From the NCBI GenBank assembly GCA_905195085.1, contig CAJJUK010000003.1, positions 1-61,397 on the forward strand: a stretch of DNA of 61,397 bases, in the 5' to 3' direction. Source of the DNA: an uncultured Christensenella sp. Lineage in GTDB: Bacteria; Bacillota; Clostridia; Christensenellales; UBA1242. Made by a program: the position numbers and the translations under genes. Shown piece by piece: positions 15,001 to 21,401 of the stretch (positions are counted from its first letter, which is position 1; every line of letters starts with the position of its first letter). The notes under the pieces are model-generated. The model did not search any database and was not told the origin of the DNA. It worked only from the letters and a program-made list of their open reading frames with translations.

Positions 15001-18000
15001 AACAACAATTTCAAGCTCATATAATTCAAATGCAGTTTTAAGTCAATATACTATTTCTGATTCAAAAAATGTGGTTGCTGGAGGAATTGTTGGTTACACC
15101 GCTGGAGCAACTGATTCGACAGTAACTTTGGAAAGTAACTACAACACTGGTTTGGTTGGTGCAGGAAACACGAGCAGTACATTCTCAATGGCCGGAGGAA
15201 TTGTTGGCTATGGAGAATACACGACTGTTTCATCATGTGTGAATGACGGCCCAGTTCAAGCAATTGGGAAAGAAGCAGATGAAAAATATAAGATTGAAAA
15301 ATCTATTTCAAGTGGGTCTTTGACAGAAGATACCACAGACAATCCAAAAGCTTTGGTTTATAAAATAAAAATGATATATAATCCAGAATCAGGGTCTAAT
15401 AAATCTTATAGACAAGTTTTTGCATTCGGTATTGGATATTTGATGAATAACAGTACTATAGATGCAAATAGTGCATCAAGCACAAACAATATCAAAAACG
15501 ATGGAAGTCTTGGTAAGATAGAGTTAACAAAAGAATTGGTATTTAATAGATTGGAGATTTTGGACGGAAATGGGGACTCGATTTCGACTGCCTATGGAAC
15601 CTTTAATAAAGGCGGAGACTATAAAGCTTCTTTCAGTGCTGAGAATAAACTCTATATCAATGCCTATGATTCATATGGTTACGCTTCAAGAGTTTACATG
15701 AAAGATGTGATTACTAGAGGGTATTTTGGAAATGGCACGAGTGGATACGATAATGAAATAGCTTATTCAGCTAGAGATATGTACAACCAAAGCAATGAAG
15801 ATGATTATGTTTACTATTTTGGTGAGTATACTATCGGCAGTGATAATGTTAGCAGTAATGTTGGCAGAAGTTACAGTGGCCTAGGAATTGAATCAGAAAT
15901 GTTTTTAATGAATGCGTCGACTACATATTCTGACTTTGTTGATTTTGTAAGATATGATGAATTATTGAAAAATGATGCTATAGTTGATGGAAAAGACTAC
16001 ACAAATTTAGCTGACGAGGAGATTAAATTAAATAGTATAGTTTCTTGTGTTAATGGAAGTTTCTTTAAAGAAGATATTTCAAATGAAGAAATGTATAATG
16101 ACAATATAAAAACTAGAGTGGAAAATGAGATTCAAAATATCGGCAATAAAAAGACTAGCTCGGAAGAAATGAAACATTTTACCGTAAATGGTAAGGAAGC
16201 TGCTGTTGTATATAATTCTTCAAATATTAAAACTGTTTATGCACCATTTGGTAAAGAGTTTTCTGTTTATTATGATATTGAAGAATACGGAATTGATTAT
16301 AATTATCTTTCTAATGATAGCTTTAGTATTGAAAGTGTCATTGTTAATGGTAAGTCAGTAACTCCACAATTCACTACTGTAAACTATGAAAGAGTTTCTG
16401 AAGATGGAAGCGGAAATGCTGGAGATTTTGTAAAAGTAGATTTCGGAGTATATTTTGACCAAGCAATTTCTGGATCAATAACCTATAATATAAATTTTAG
16501 AACCGCCCAACATGAAATTGAATTAGGTAAAAATAATGTGACATATAGTGGTGGATATATAACAATCAAACTTGAAGACGATAATAATAGCAGTAAATTA
16601 ACTCAAAATAACATAAACGAAATAAATAAAAATGATGGCAAATATGTTATTAGTATATTAATTGGTGATGAAGATAAATCTAGTGCGTCGGGATTAACTT
16701 TTGATTATTATGATGATTGTGCTCATGTTAGATTTAGAGGCACACAAACTGAAGCAGACAATATGAATGGGAAGACATTGACACTTTCTGTTAGCGTTGT
16801 GATAAAAGATACTGATTTTGGAGATGGATATGTAACTACAACATCAACAGATGCAGAATTCTCAATTATTAACGACGGTGATACTGAAACTGCCAGATTT
16901 GTTGGGTATAGTGACAGTACAATTAATATGGCAAGCAATGCTTATACAACCATAATTACAACAAAAGATGGACTTAATTATGTTACTGGAATAAAAATTT
17001 CGTTAGCTCAAGTTCTGAATGATTATGGTTCTAGATCAAGATTTGCTCTTGGAGTTGAAAACATTTTTGATGTTCATTACGAAAACTCAGTGCTTAAAAT
17101 CAATAATGATATAGTTGATGGTTATAAATTTGAAATAGCATATGAAGGTGGTGTTCCATATTTATATGTTAGAAAAGCTGACACCAATCAAATTGAAGGT
17201 GAAGAGGTGCCAATTGATGAAAACTCTGATCAATTAAAAGATTATACAACTGAGTTGGAAAGTTTCTTTGAAAGCATTGCTAATTTACAAATTTATTATG
17301 ATAGAAACAATGATGAAATTTGGTATCGTTTAAGAGATCATTCTAATACCGAAACAAAAAATGTGTTTCAATTTAGTTATACATCTTCTGCTGTGGATAA
17401 TGGAGACTTTATTTATGACGAGGATACTGGACTTGGTCGTTATGAAGGAGATGATTTTAATAATGCAGGTGGAGATAATATTAGAACGATAAAAAATACT
17501 TATTTTGGAATGGACTTTGTTACTCAAGAAGTCACATACTCTTATCAAGTTACAAGTGGAGAAATTACTAATCTCGGAGAAAGTGTTGGTTATGAATTGC
17601 AATTGTTGATGTCTGATACACAAAAAGGAATTTTATTTGGAACATTGGATCAAAACGAAAGTTTGGAAATTACTAGGGATATGATTCTTTCAAATGATGA
17701 CTCTTTGAAGATTAACAAAATTTCCATTAAAGCTTATAGCACTTCAAGATATTTAAATGATGATGTTAATGGAAATATAGTTTCATATTCAATTGTAAAT
17801 GGACAATTAGCAGGTTCTATTTCTTATAATAACTATACTTACACAATTTCATCAGGAGAAGAAATGTGTCCAATTTGTGATAAAGAATGCTCTTATATCT
17901 TAACGGCAGGAACATTTCAAGATGATTGGACAACATATTATTATGAATATAAAATTTATAACTGCGGAACAATAAGTGTTGGTTACCAAATTGAAAATGG

Positions 18001-20119
18001 TGGAACTAGAGGACCTTCTATTAATACAGATAAATGGGAAAATTCTCGTAAATTTGTAACAAATTTAGAAAATATGTTGTCTGACTCTCCAATTATGTAT
18101 GTTTATGAATTGGTAGAGATAGATGATAATGGAGAGACTGTTAGAAATTGGGAAGAAAATGAATATAGAGATACAACAGGGCTTGATTTGACAGTATTTT
18201 CAGAATTTACACCAAGTGGAGCGAGTCTTGGAACAAGTTTTGAGACAATATATGCAAATTTAGTTGTTTCAGATTTTAACGAAAATGAATTGTATTTTGC
18301 ACGAAACCCAGTGAGTGATGGCGGAAAGATTGAATCAATTAGATTCAAATATGAATATGAAGAAACAACCATAATTGAAACCGACAAGAAAATTAATTTA
18401 TATTCTACACAAAAAAGTAGCATTTCTATTAATAACGACTATATGGAGAGTGGTTCTTTTGAATATCGTGCTGAAGATAGCGACAAGTGGACAAAATCTG
18501 ACAGTGCAAAAATTGAAGCGACTACATATGAAGGTAAGACGTATTTCTATAGATATAGCGTTAATAGATCTCAAAGTCAAAATATAACAATTGAATCCGA
18601 ATCAGATACCCAATCTTTTGATTATATTATTTTTGCAGATGATATTAGTTTAGGTAAAGTAACTTTTGATGAAAATTCAAAAACAATCATTGGAAATAAT
18701 TATAATCTGACGTATATAAATAATGGTAAAAATGGAACGCTAATCTCACTTTATAGCACTAATAGCAGAGATATAAAAGATTTGAACGTGATAGGTATTA
18801 TTTCTGGCTCTTCAGCTTCAGGAGGGAAATTATCCTTATTAAGTAACTCTAATGATGCTAATATCGAAAATGTGAAATTCTATGGAAATGTGAGAAATAT
18901 TAATGTTTTGGCAAGTGAGTTTAGTTCCGTAGTGGGAACGAACTCATCTAATGTTAAAATTTTGAAAGTCGAGAGTTATCTTTCTGTAACAAGTTTGGAT
19001 GCTATGAGTTTGGATACTGAAAGTCAAAAGAATGTTTCAACAACTTTAAAAGATAAGGTTATTGTCAAAGAGTTTGGAGTTGATAAAGTAATAACAAATT
19101 CAGAAACAAATTCCGAGGAAAATTTTGCCTATAATTCACATAACATTCTTATTGCAGGAAATGGCGGGAACGGAACAGATGGAGAAAATGGAGAAGATGT
19201 AGGTGAAGCTGGCGAAATTGGTGAAAATGGTGGAAATGGTGGTTCGGTTGAAATTCAATCTGAAACATTTAAAGGCTATTATAAGCTCGGCATTAATGGT
19301 GTTGGTGGAAATGGCGGAAATGGTGCGAATGGAAAGTTTAATTCCGCAGATGTCAAGACCATTGGTGGAGGAGATGGCGGAGCAAAAGGATATGCGGGTT
19401 CTAATGGAACAGCAAAAGTTTTGGGCGAAAATAGCGACTCTATTAACGAAATAAAACAAAACGTAAGAGAAGAAGGAATAGATTCTTATGGTGGAAACGG
19501 TGGAATAGGCGGCTTTGGTAGAGTCAATATAAAAGAGCTTACAGGGTATGTGCCAATTTTGAATATTCCTATTTATGGATATTTTTACTGTCTATCCGCA
19601 AGTAGTGGATATAGCAATGCATCAGCACCTGTTTCTGGAGCTGCAGTAAGCAGAATAAGCAGTAGTTTCCAAAGTGATGGAGAATCTCGTTTAAAATGGA
19701 GCTCTTATAAATCGGAGAAAAGTTCAGATGGTGACGAAAACCATTTTGAAAGGAGTCAATCTTACGGAGTTATGACGGAACAAGATTTTATGAAAAATGC
19801 TAAATTGGACAATTTGTTCCCAAGTAATCAAGATAAAAATATTAATGAACAGAGACCTATTTTGGAATCTAACTATAATAGTGAGATTAAAGATGGAGAT
19901 TATGACTCTATAAAAACACCAACGACGGGATTGTTTGTAAGACCAAAAACAATTTATGTCGTTTCACAAACTTTTGAACAAAGACATGGTTTAGTTTTTG
20001 GAAGTTGGGGATTGGTCGGCTGGAGAGATTTCCGTGATGGATATAGAACAGCTTGGATGAGTGGCGAAGGTGTTAATTCAAGTGCAGATTGCGTTTGTAC
20101 AGGAGCCGAATATAAATAA
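35..20119 (+). CDS. Giant GLUG-repeat surface lipoprotein (about 6,694 aa)
   Basis: Start ATG at 35 is preceded by a TAGGAGG ribosome site at 25-30; the in-frame extension to base 2 lacks one. The N-terminus is a lipoprotein signal (basic MKK, hydrophobic core, lipobox LSAC, lipidated Cys23), so the protein is probably anchored outside the membrane. After beta-rich Ig-like sequence come blocks of GLUG-type repeats (VGGIAGYN/GGIVGY followed by N-x-Y/G turns), each opened by an 'A-x-dL ... Y-x-i-x-N-I' module, near residues 1110-1490, 2320-2710, 2800-3450 and 3460-5090. Such repeats are thought to form right-handed beta-helix or adhesin stalks. Residues about 5945-5952 read CPICDKEC, and about 6370-6465 are collagen-like Gly-Asn-Gly-rich. 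No LPXTG or C-terminal membrane segment is seen. Codon use shifts to TTA/ATA-rich after about 10.4 kb. A role in adhesion or surface coating is inferred; no enzyme domain is recognised. Confidence 0.85.
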   Translation: MKKFALGILSVFMILGGVLLSACEKKVSLSVSTEEVVIYTNDEQAENYQSKVIDVSLENSSSGINVEILKGGDSIRLSPVTVKNSSNYSFTIYADKSGEAEVKVSAKEDSKQSKIVSVHVMTVLEEIKTLPEDSVDGRTNLFVTKGVNKKLNVDDYFSLEPVTANICDIIWSFEDSEEENSQQFVKDGILYATIQGDVLYVNEDFDMSYINLRASFANNTNVYNTVRFEVLEKSTINNLTIDGVALYQNNSVATNEATFKLTRNNSNLSSVQGSIVINTPYEISLSPVVYEKLDNGDLQALSKSEYENYLTLEIDAPVVDEATNKITYNFTIDALDKSAINRFGTFYFYFKIGYKDYNFDLVSDGSTVILDTFYSATRIEVSNANGDILNNNVIDVFSNYATGNGYQISTTVLPTEVAIDNSMYYISVDLNQDALKNLALDENNPVSSFIKVYYRGQELTFTHEAGSSVYTSPTILNNSDIYVASGSEFDILEGVEFRFISVSNADASTSLTMNFYRISEDENLTITDANDEDIPSTTYISSSVNAAKTMTFNVKIKDLSTISGLTLKSDENSRFTFSDIQYVSSSLDPDEGVYVIVRFTVSLNGYNFDSSTNFWFEHVTGKTSAKFGIHAFVPLSSASISNADKASSDVYKDEQTVQNFVELAGLIDSDVTRQSSSLSKLMLEAGTSIPLNTNYQNASLSETAISYKMLSFDTLVAAVKVVEGIIDDNEALARAEELFSSNDLNTIALNYYRYFEDNNGLYFTINESRLSLTDNAFKGYVCVLFSGYDEEHNEIVLARFFALESFYSVRYLSSDVKTALLYTTETLSQSDIGLSRVDVTVSMRPDEKVPTYSNDLSYFNFTSALDDFEGTQDGNYLKNRYYEISNISFASSGRYFKFRITANSTNMQTSVRDILTISYMDENGFERKTEIQIEIRNVKRIESVQWLNQTEDNEIYLNLTTTVSSERSFTISTSVSPSDANDTSLAYAYFASYGSSSDLSITTSSIGQTFNLNINTSKGGYGNLYLLPNDMIKTVDGVDQVLVYKYSEDAEGEIVETAKTIRLSEFDSYYDKLINENDEFSTYFYNNDGEKIYYKDLIVKIAITIADGMSEGTAIRVYNEADLKNIDTAKYYRIMNNITLTNWVSYNEFSGMFFGKDDTITLTFEGNSQSFVNTLLEKGVIKNLIFAGNVTSAGTESAGFVANTNYGTIDGVSVDVYYADGEYKSSTLNATASYVGGIAGYNFGTIKNTYSYGVTINATNGMYVGGIAGNNQKTIENCGVEFYNFVTQNGNSSVTASNKITTTGAVGGIVGFGGETSVIEKSYAYAYSLMEAGSCAINNVFANSTATKGAFLAAFEAGAVVNESFAFMGSLRAPVESNTSAQMITFKNSYITYYNGTTSTAAINTRIFVNATFAYTNQIYDGDTEQIGDSNVLQTTDIPSDYNNPTQGEKWSNLVARLSSDIWETVDVDDEINFGFMYLKNTTQSAAVDVANVNIANNVSPLKSLSAGNDKGILFVYSPTVTISDPAEQSALTSYNTISVADLFGVTAEQAKSLLITSESKNISINSNSIRILSKSVTEIELNVHSKMNFTSYKTFKFVILNYLPELSTTIDSAELKDNQTVLLQTGLNNSRTIMFNMNNTIYLNGTGYSTAKDTFTVDYNLTGNTYTDDSGEEAVTKDYVTVSKSNNSLTLLGNKNHENGDVTEVEAYIVVDDVANDSDYSNAIKTNRSRNFGVSVYNGATSLVINNATNLIVKPSQYAVFDVSLETDAENDNLVFGLQYGEIEIPNEISSDDYAAKFVVDSKLTLNVSWTRTPTETGFSFRVWVRIDDANKHLIDQIYDDLTLKVNAESQSSNTNYLKTVGLTVMTQEIEDISISTYNIESRQIRNSVLYLIPADEITNTLTPSSDAIIAVTVDPAYAMMTKFRLTYSVSGGSGTTGTVNISKLAYNSRYGYYINSNSTSLIENGIEVTLTDEDRTGNGVFYFRVYVSSAFETSSSLQFTLTYYNGNTPLISGTHNLSIDYLQSANIKVNGVSTYVLAKGGSATVTVTVDKNQELEDLYLQNNGANISLSAYTMEEFDTYKVYTATISAYVDAKLTGNKDSGIFYVCATVKRVVNNNSEIKESRATICLVDFSVDGNNIKVSSSGGTSTYNGQTYDVFYSYINATDTLSFDYPFDPETYNYDQNDASEVAAVENIMEKRARFERSNTYKDEEVGYYINYDLNEQTGVYEELSLKYQLWYATDENNSTAICNGSGIVQNGIFRIDEAEGKYTDGTSYSYLTVTGLRTGRQLMKLRTTITYQGIEMYYDYYFLIVVEVWSDEDTPTQIFTADEFIDYATNSEQTDDYILMNDIVLTDYTPLDTDLIDSLDGNGYTIHINSFAYPEGSSLNLALFNTVTENTTLKNVRVNIYNGGQITVNISQYTDINIAGFAIENNGIIYNSEVLAYYDEEYQSSSISGETGLVVRYTMGTNTDPIEITSGMVSSLGIESLVSGFVITNNASITNSRVGGDSFRQIIDIAGTNYLKTQSLNLFVLRGQGEVSGFVNDNASSGYISASFADNIQIYNDMASTTSLTAGFAVYNHNNIQGSYVEGKGEELSDDGKIVIYNNLSNITSIGIVGGFVYQNDALIKNSYSNIAIENSESKASLVAGFVYINSESAEVTLCYAACDITKTDISQMQFSGVDDYANSLNAGTISFSYFYNESLIDDTNQNNVTSGALSVSDVMNEDTFYGFSFASEPGAYNGIWSVSNTEKLTLVSANQISFSNRYAVTNGSVTSIFYNRSIIDADTMRSVDLSYGSDNNPIIIRSAYDFAMATGKAGATEISSYKEYYSDTEVFGNYRIVNNIDMSEIDQNSENDNSIKLQTTKKTFTGLLDGNGFTISNISLGSSEVAENFGLFAKLDGAVIMNLDLIVDSIHNSRANIVGTLAGTAVDSRIISISLSPVTTQTTSKTSILGNNVVGGVVGMLFGESKMSDINVVDIDVYSAFYLSGKGVNSNEGNVGSTLRGYASNGNSISTYVSRISYAGAIAGYVDIYDSLNAETVLFSSSLAVSDYDIVTVHVSDSVNIYGEVAGGLFGYVGNSTMVYDATLELDADMSLTKPSYIISKNLFAGGLIGENYGGLFAVSASYASELQYTIEETENGYYSGNTAAERGQQSIFSYTPSDEGYASNINNPLYIGGLVGYMGGGYIYIGYSKLNVISHSASTLAVGGIIGLAGYKDTQYDLTFLDPVQKVNVYLNDVYASGDVYIDSTTGNGYSAGIIGALERTSDGHISVVALKNVLAVNYYSYNGSKLVGDRTASTDAESGYVSDRHFILVGKVVSSANNNIDNDDIVFGTSLYLIDSENYYLDISKGYEYGTHQSNTVGGYTAVKLSSSTISLNLKPYGFKTSWDDGTSEKWYNALVNVESIGDTSMGSMSNAYAKMYSYFLANGWSDEYWEHTEENLFPHIQLLPVLNVIFWDQYNTDEVLQAMENSSVTVILRGKVDKDTNEYMDIDLRNGYRDSNDNEHTFEAISGFHGTLISYYDYANSNTEGMVTEEITESDGKVVGGYAGSGTNAADKVGIIINKSFFDGLTDNATVEGINFYLCGNSGSTIDYTLIDGGAGDAILRDVKITANNDIVISTETMTIGSETAYSGGLIARDAHGTSFINITINLRNDATIEFSHVGNYDKDYEIYMGLLAGYIEQTSAFNQINIQGIQIAHEGADDEESVKSNIDFDVKDSSESSVGVSLYAGLYAGKITKGTGRARISLGLSNVGNVNLNFNIKADGTKKAYIGGFAGEIESVDAVELINSDENSGSINALDINQCSSVDSLYAGVAFGNIVNSYLTISNTGTSAVALSGGVYQVGNVTSKQTYIGGIAGSVNSSTSIQSFSIDFSVGKKNDLASVANDYVVDEETGETLFDQNLYSYNNQEKDEAGLTPFIIEIENNNDVIDIGNIGGFFGYVSGATITVTGSCNVSGNIDVQIGKDATKDPTKADKEVYLGGVIGQTTGALIVNSSMVNEINISVKEPDLASGNAHAYIGGLVGKMTNIVGDNANSVSSSVNTSQIYLQYNGTVLASVKDLTFGGAIGYIEREDYLNQDKAITISGVIYGGAVKIYGQEKNDKTYNLPENVTIGGIVGEYNNKISLGDDTLNSVRYYTISNCYTYGDVFVNYLPNGVENEGSIYNSRLATYNFGGIVGEGSYIAVRNCYSLMTSFNDRLAEDEEGGSKISSNTNAIVGASSSVVQFSGNKYNSSVCMAYQEESGNQDIAYGNVTDNYYGYTTIYDTQREGTPGEGTDNTESNSSNLYSSENILVEFQNKGIDFNNIVAGHKLSPYEWSQSNENNQIKVSDDDDEDYFVTIEGSLHNITWVAVTENVSTSRPIADNLKNYAIIGNGHIITRTDDSSYNDDDTSYSDGFYFGGLINELGEKFDANKAQEQNPNFNVVAGLIMNLEISSADIKGDGKNVTTYGGVAGTMDGSSFIYGVGIKGELSVGGENSQLRLGGIAGLMINGSISESYVDADITYRASEGGILSGVANISDQNTTIKSTYSSGLLETYVDVNIYTFANSVNNNSTTSADVMDCYSISQIKKNNALGSEFEHKSSFINEFNSESGSEGLNVIGNVISGSNEVLDNEYGTSYGMDELSIPYYGYKTGEGETETIVNGISQNSLIIGNKDETLYTLHTWYFNRYVNYGYASHGFGYLKNTTTYELIETTTEEDPNTVIAREYNPITYDKIISDGDNYGGENSNWYLGVLNQGKFDQMYDTVEYNVVDGVNQNTNYDKDYKFVLRYSFVVSEVGKNLGDPDKNLVIDGQNVTLDLSGSSASGLFDTFIGEVRNLRISNADIKTPNSVIFGLLANVFEGKIDNVSVNGKITNTSLAKYIGGVVGVLEGTASNVDAVVNITTTKNSVVGGVVGYLAKSGSVELASNNGQIIQTVDSSNILKKYDSVNNKVLEDKDTASNIAASPYKYIQSELNDKQEDKTYTSDLNGIAGGIVGYAESGTTISSSYNSNAVLSQYTISDSKNVVAGGIVGYTAGATDSTVTLESNYNTGLVGAGNTSSTFSMAGGIVGYGEYTTVSSCVNDGPVQAIGKEADEKYKIEKSISSGSLTEDTTDNPKALVYKIKMIYNPESGSNKSYRQVFAFGIGYLMNNSTIDANSASSTNNIKNDGSLGKIELTKELVFNRLEILDGNGDSISTAYGTFNKGGDYKASFSAENKLYINAYDSYGYASRVYMKDVITRGYFGNGTSGYDNEIAYSARDMYNQSNEDDYVYYFGEYTIGSDNVSSNVGRSYSGLGIESEMFLMNASTTYSDFVDFVRYDELLKNDAIVDGKDYTNLADEEIKLNSIVSCVNGSFFKEDISNEEMYNDNIKTRVENEIQNIGNKKTSSEEMKHFTVNGKEAAVVYNSSNIKTVYAPFGKEFSVYYDIEEYGIDYNYLSNDSFSIESVIVNGKSVTPQFTTVNYERVSEDGSGNAGDFVKVDFGVYFDQAISGSITYNINFRTAQHEIELGKNNVTYSGGYITIKLEDDNNSSKLTQNNINEINKNDGKYVISILIGDEDKSSASGLTFDYYDDCAHVRFRGTQTEADNMNGKTLTLSVSVVIKDTDFGDGYVTTTSTDAEFSIINDGDTETARFVGYSDSTINMASNAYTTIITTKDGLNYVTGIKISLAQVLNDYGSRSRFALGVENIFDVHYENSVLKINNDIVDGYKFEIAYEGGVPYLYVRKADTNQIEGEEVPIDENSDQLKDYTTELESFFESIANLQIYYDRNNDEIWYRLRDHSNTETKNVFQFSYTSSAVDNGDFIYDEDTGLGRYEGDDFNNAGGDNIRTIKNTYFGMDFVTQEVTYSYQVTSGEITNLGESVGYELQLLMSDTQKGILFGTLDQNESLEITRDMILSNDDSLKINKISIKAYSTSRYLNDDVNGNIVSYSIVNGQLAGSISYNNYTYTISSGEEMCPICDKECSYILTAGTFQDDWTTYYYEYKIYNCGTISVGYQIENGGTRGPSINTDKWENSRKFVTNLENMLSDSPIMYVYELVEIDDNGETVRNWEENEYRDTTGLDLTVFSEFTPSGASLGTSFETIYANLVVSDFNENELYFARNPVSDGGKIESIRFKYEYEETTIIETDKKINLYSTQKSSISINNDYMESGSFEYRAEDSDKWTKSDSAKIEATTYEGKTYFYRYSVNRSQSQNITIESESDTQSFDYIIFADDISLGKVTFDENSKTIIGNNYNLTYINNGKNGTLISLYSTNSRDIKDLNVIGIISGSSASGGKLSLLSNSNDANIENVKFYGNVRNINVLASEFSSVVGTNSSNVKILKVESYLSVTSLDAMSLDTESQKNVSTTLKDKVIVKEFGVDKVITNSETNSEENFAYNSHNILIAGNGGNGTDGENGEDVGEAGEIGENGGNGGSVEIQSETFKGYYKLGINGVGGNGGNGANGKFNSADVKTIGGGDGGAKGYAGSNGTAKVLGENSDSINEIKQNVREEGIDSYGGNGGIGGFGRVNIKELTGYVPILNIPIYGYFYCLSASSGYSNASAPVSGAAVSRISSSFQSDGESRLKWSSYKSEKSSDGDENHFERSQSYGVMTEQDFMKNAKLDNLFPSNQDKNINEQRPILESNYNSEIKDGDYDSIKTPTTGLFVRPKTIYVVSQTFEQRHGLVFGSWGLVGWRDFRDGYRTAWMSGEGVNSSADCVCTGAEYK

Positions 20120-20135
20120 AAATTAGGAGACTTTT

Positions 20136-20876
20136 ATGAAGAAAAATGATGGGAAATTGCACGAGGGGCATCGTGTGAGATTGCTGGATTTGGCCCTGAA
20201 TGCAGGGGTTGACAATATGAGTGATATTCAAGTCGTTGAGTTTTTCTTGACTTATATCTTCCCTCGTGGAGATGTCAACCCTCTCGCTCATCGTCTTTTG
20301 GAAGAATACGAAACCTTTGCTCAAATTGTTGATGCTGACGTCAATGATCTTATGAGAATTGATGGAATCAATGAACGTGCTGCCAAGAAAATCAGTATGT
20401 TTGGCGAGTTGTTCTATTACTACACTTCTGCAAAAATGGGCAGGAAATATGTTGTTAAAAACATCGGCGACATTATTGATGTTATTGAAGACCATTTACG
20501 TTTTCGTACCGCCGAAAATATGCTCATTCTTGCCATCAGTGCTGGAAACATTATCACGCACAAACGACGAATTAATATGCACAATTCAAGCATGGTCGGA
20601 ATTCCTGTTTTGGAATTGACCAAGTTTATGGCAACTTCAAAACCTGTTTCTCTTGTGGTTGCTCACTGTCATCCATATGGAAAAGCAGTGCCTTCTGAAG
20701 AAGACAAAGAGGGCTTTGACATCATTAATAATCTTTGCACAACTTGTGGAGTTAATTTCATTGATTCATACATAGTTGGAGAAGAGGGTGTTTACAGCAT
20801 GAAAGCCAACCAAATAGTTAGGCATTATTATGACATTGAGCAACTTAAAGAGGCATTTAGCTCGGTTGCTAAATAA
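20136..20876 (+). CDS. RadC-like JAMM/MPN protein (copy 1)
   Basis: A 246-residue RadC/YkfG-family protein: an N-terminal helical region with a helix-hairpin-helix-like motif (about residues 70-85, IDGINERAAKKI), then a JAB1/MPN-type domain with the metal-ligand pattern H177-x-H179 and PS-x-x-D190. The residue between the histidines is Cys, where most RadC proteins have Asn. The family has a metalloprotease-like fold but its biochemical role is unsettled; the old DNA-repair assignment is doubtful. The ATG follows TAGGAG by six bases and lies 16 bases after the giant lipoprotein stop, so the two are probably co-transcribed. A paralogue with the same ligand numbering lies at 27,712-28,452 on the other strand. 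Confidence 0.85.
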   Translation: MKKNDGKLHEGHRVRLLDLALNAGVDNMSDIQVVEFFLTYIFPRGDVNPLAHRLLEEYETFAQIVDADVNDLMRIDGINERAAKKISMFGELFYYYTSAKMGRKYVVKNIGDIIDVIEDHLRFRTAENMLILAISAGNIITHKRRINMHNSSMVGIPVLELTKFMATSKPVSLVVAHCHPYGKAVPSEEDKEGFDIINNLCTTCGVNFIDSYIVGEEGVYSMKANQIVRHYYDIEQLKEAFSSVAK

Positions 20877-20880
20877 AATT

Positions 20881-20906
20881 AAAACTCAGCGAAAGCTGAG
20901 TTTTTT
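20881..20906. terminator. Rho-independent terminator after the RadC-like gene
   Basis: A perfect ACTCAGC/GCTGAGT stem with a GAAA tetraloop is flanked by an A run and a T6 run. It can act in both directions, serving the plus-strand RadC-like gene and the converging minus-strand gene that ends at 20,922. Confidence 0.9.
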
Positions 20907-20921
20907 GTTTGAAAACATTTT

Positions 20922-21308
20922 TTAGAAAAGTTTTAAAAGGAAATAGCAGATTATTATGCCTAAGGTTGTTCCAATCAGGGCAGATAGAAAACTGAGAAGT
21001 ATGGTTGCTATATTTAATTTCTTTTCTTTTGCTTTTTCTTTTTTGATGTATTTGGGTTTGTCATTTTCCAGCACTTCAAATCCATATGGGAGAACTGCCA
21101 GGCAATACACATCGTCGTCATCATATTTGATTGAAATAAAGTCTTGGCGCTCAAGGTGTGTCAAGATGTGTTTGACTGCTTCGCTATCCATTCTGAAATG
21201 TCGCGGAAGAGACATTATTATGTCCGAAACTTCGATAATTTTATAGTTTCCATCGCTACATTCATTTGCGAGAATTTTCAGAACAAGTTTCGATTTTGTG
21301 TCTATCAT
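20922..21308 (-). CDS. Small winged-helix-like protein with C-terminal membrane anchor
   Basis: A 128-residue protein counted from the ATG at 21,308. A 12-codon upstream extension to 21,344 is possible, but aligning this protein by eye with the neighbour at 21,402 favours the shorter start. The first ~80 residues resemble a winged-helix fold (a helical segment, then a short wing-like 'FISIKYDDDDVYCLAVLP' strand pair). A basic linker and one hydrophobic segment of about 22 residues follow, ending at the C-terminus, so it would be a tail-anchored cytoplasmic domain. It is divergently arranged with a similar protein. No family is recognised with confidence and no function is assigned. Confidence 0.65.
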   Translation of the reverse strand: MIDTKSKLVLKILANECSDGNYKIIEVSDIIMSLPRHFRMDSEAVKHILTHLERQDFISIKYDDDDVYCLAVLPYGFEVLENDKPKYIKKEKAKEKKLNIATILLSFLSALIGTTLGIIICYFLLKLF

Positions 21309-21401
21309 AATCTTAGTTTTTCTTTTTATTATGTTCTTATACATCTTTTGATTTTCGCATAAATTGAGCCAATTTTGGAAAAATTAAAGAAAAAGGCTGT
21401 T

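Noticed and set aside
3700..16000. Recurrent GGIAGY/GGIVGY coding segments as DNA repeats or a CRISPR-like array
   Set aside because: The repetition is at protein level with degenerate nucleotides and irregular spacing; no constant repeats with spacers exist.
347..19459. Many antisense and out-of-frame ORFs of 60-140 codons inside the giant genes
   Set aside because: They have no ribosome sites, show Cys/Phe/Asn-rich compositions typical of reversed AT-rich codons, and lie under intact coding frames.
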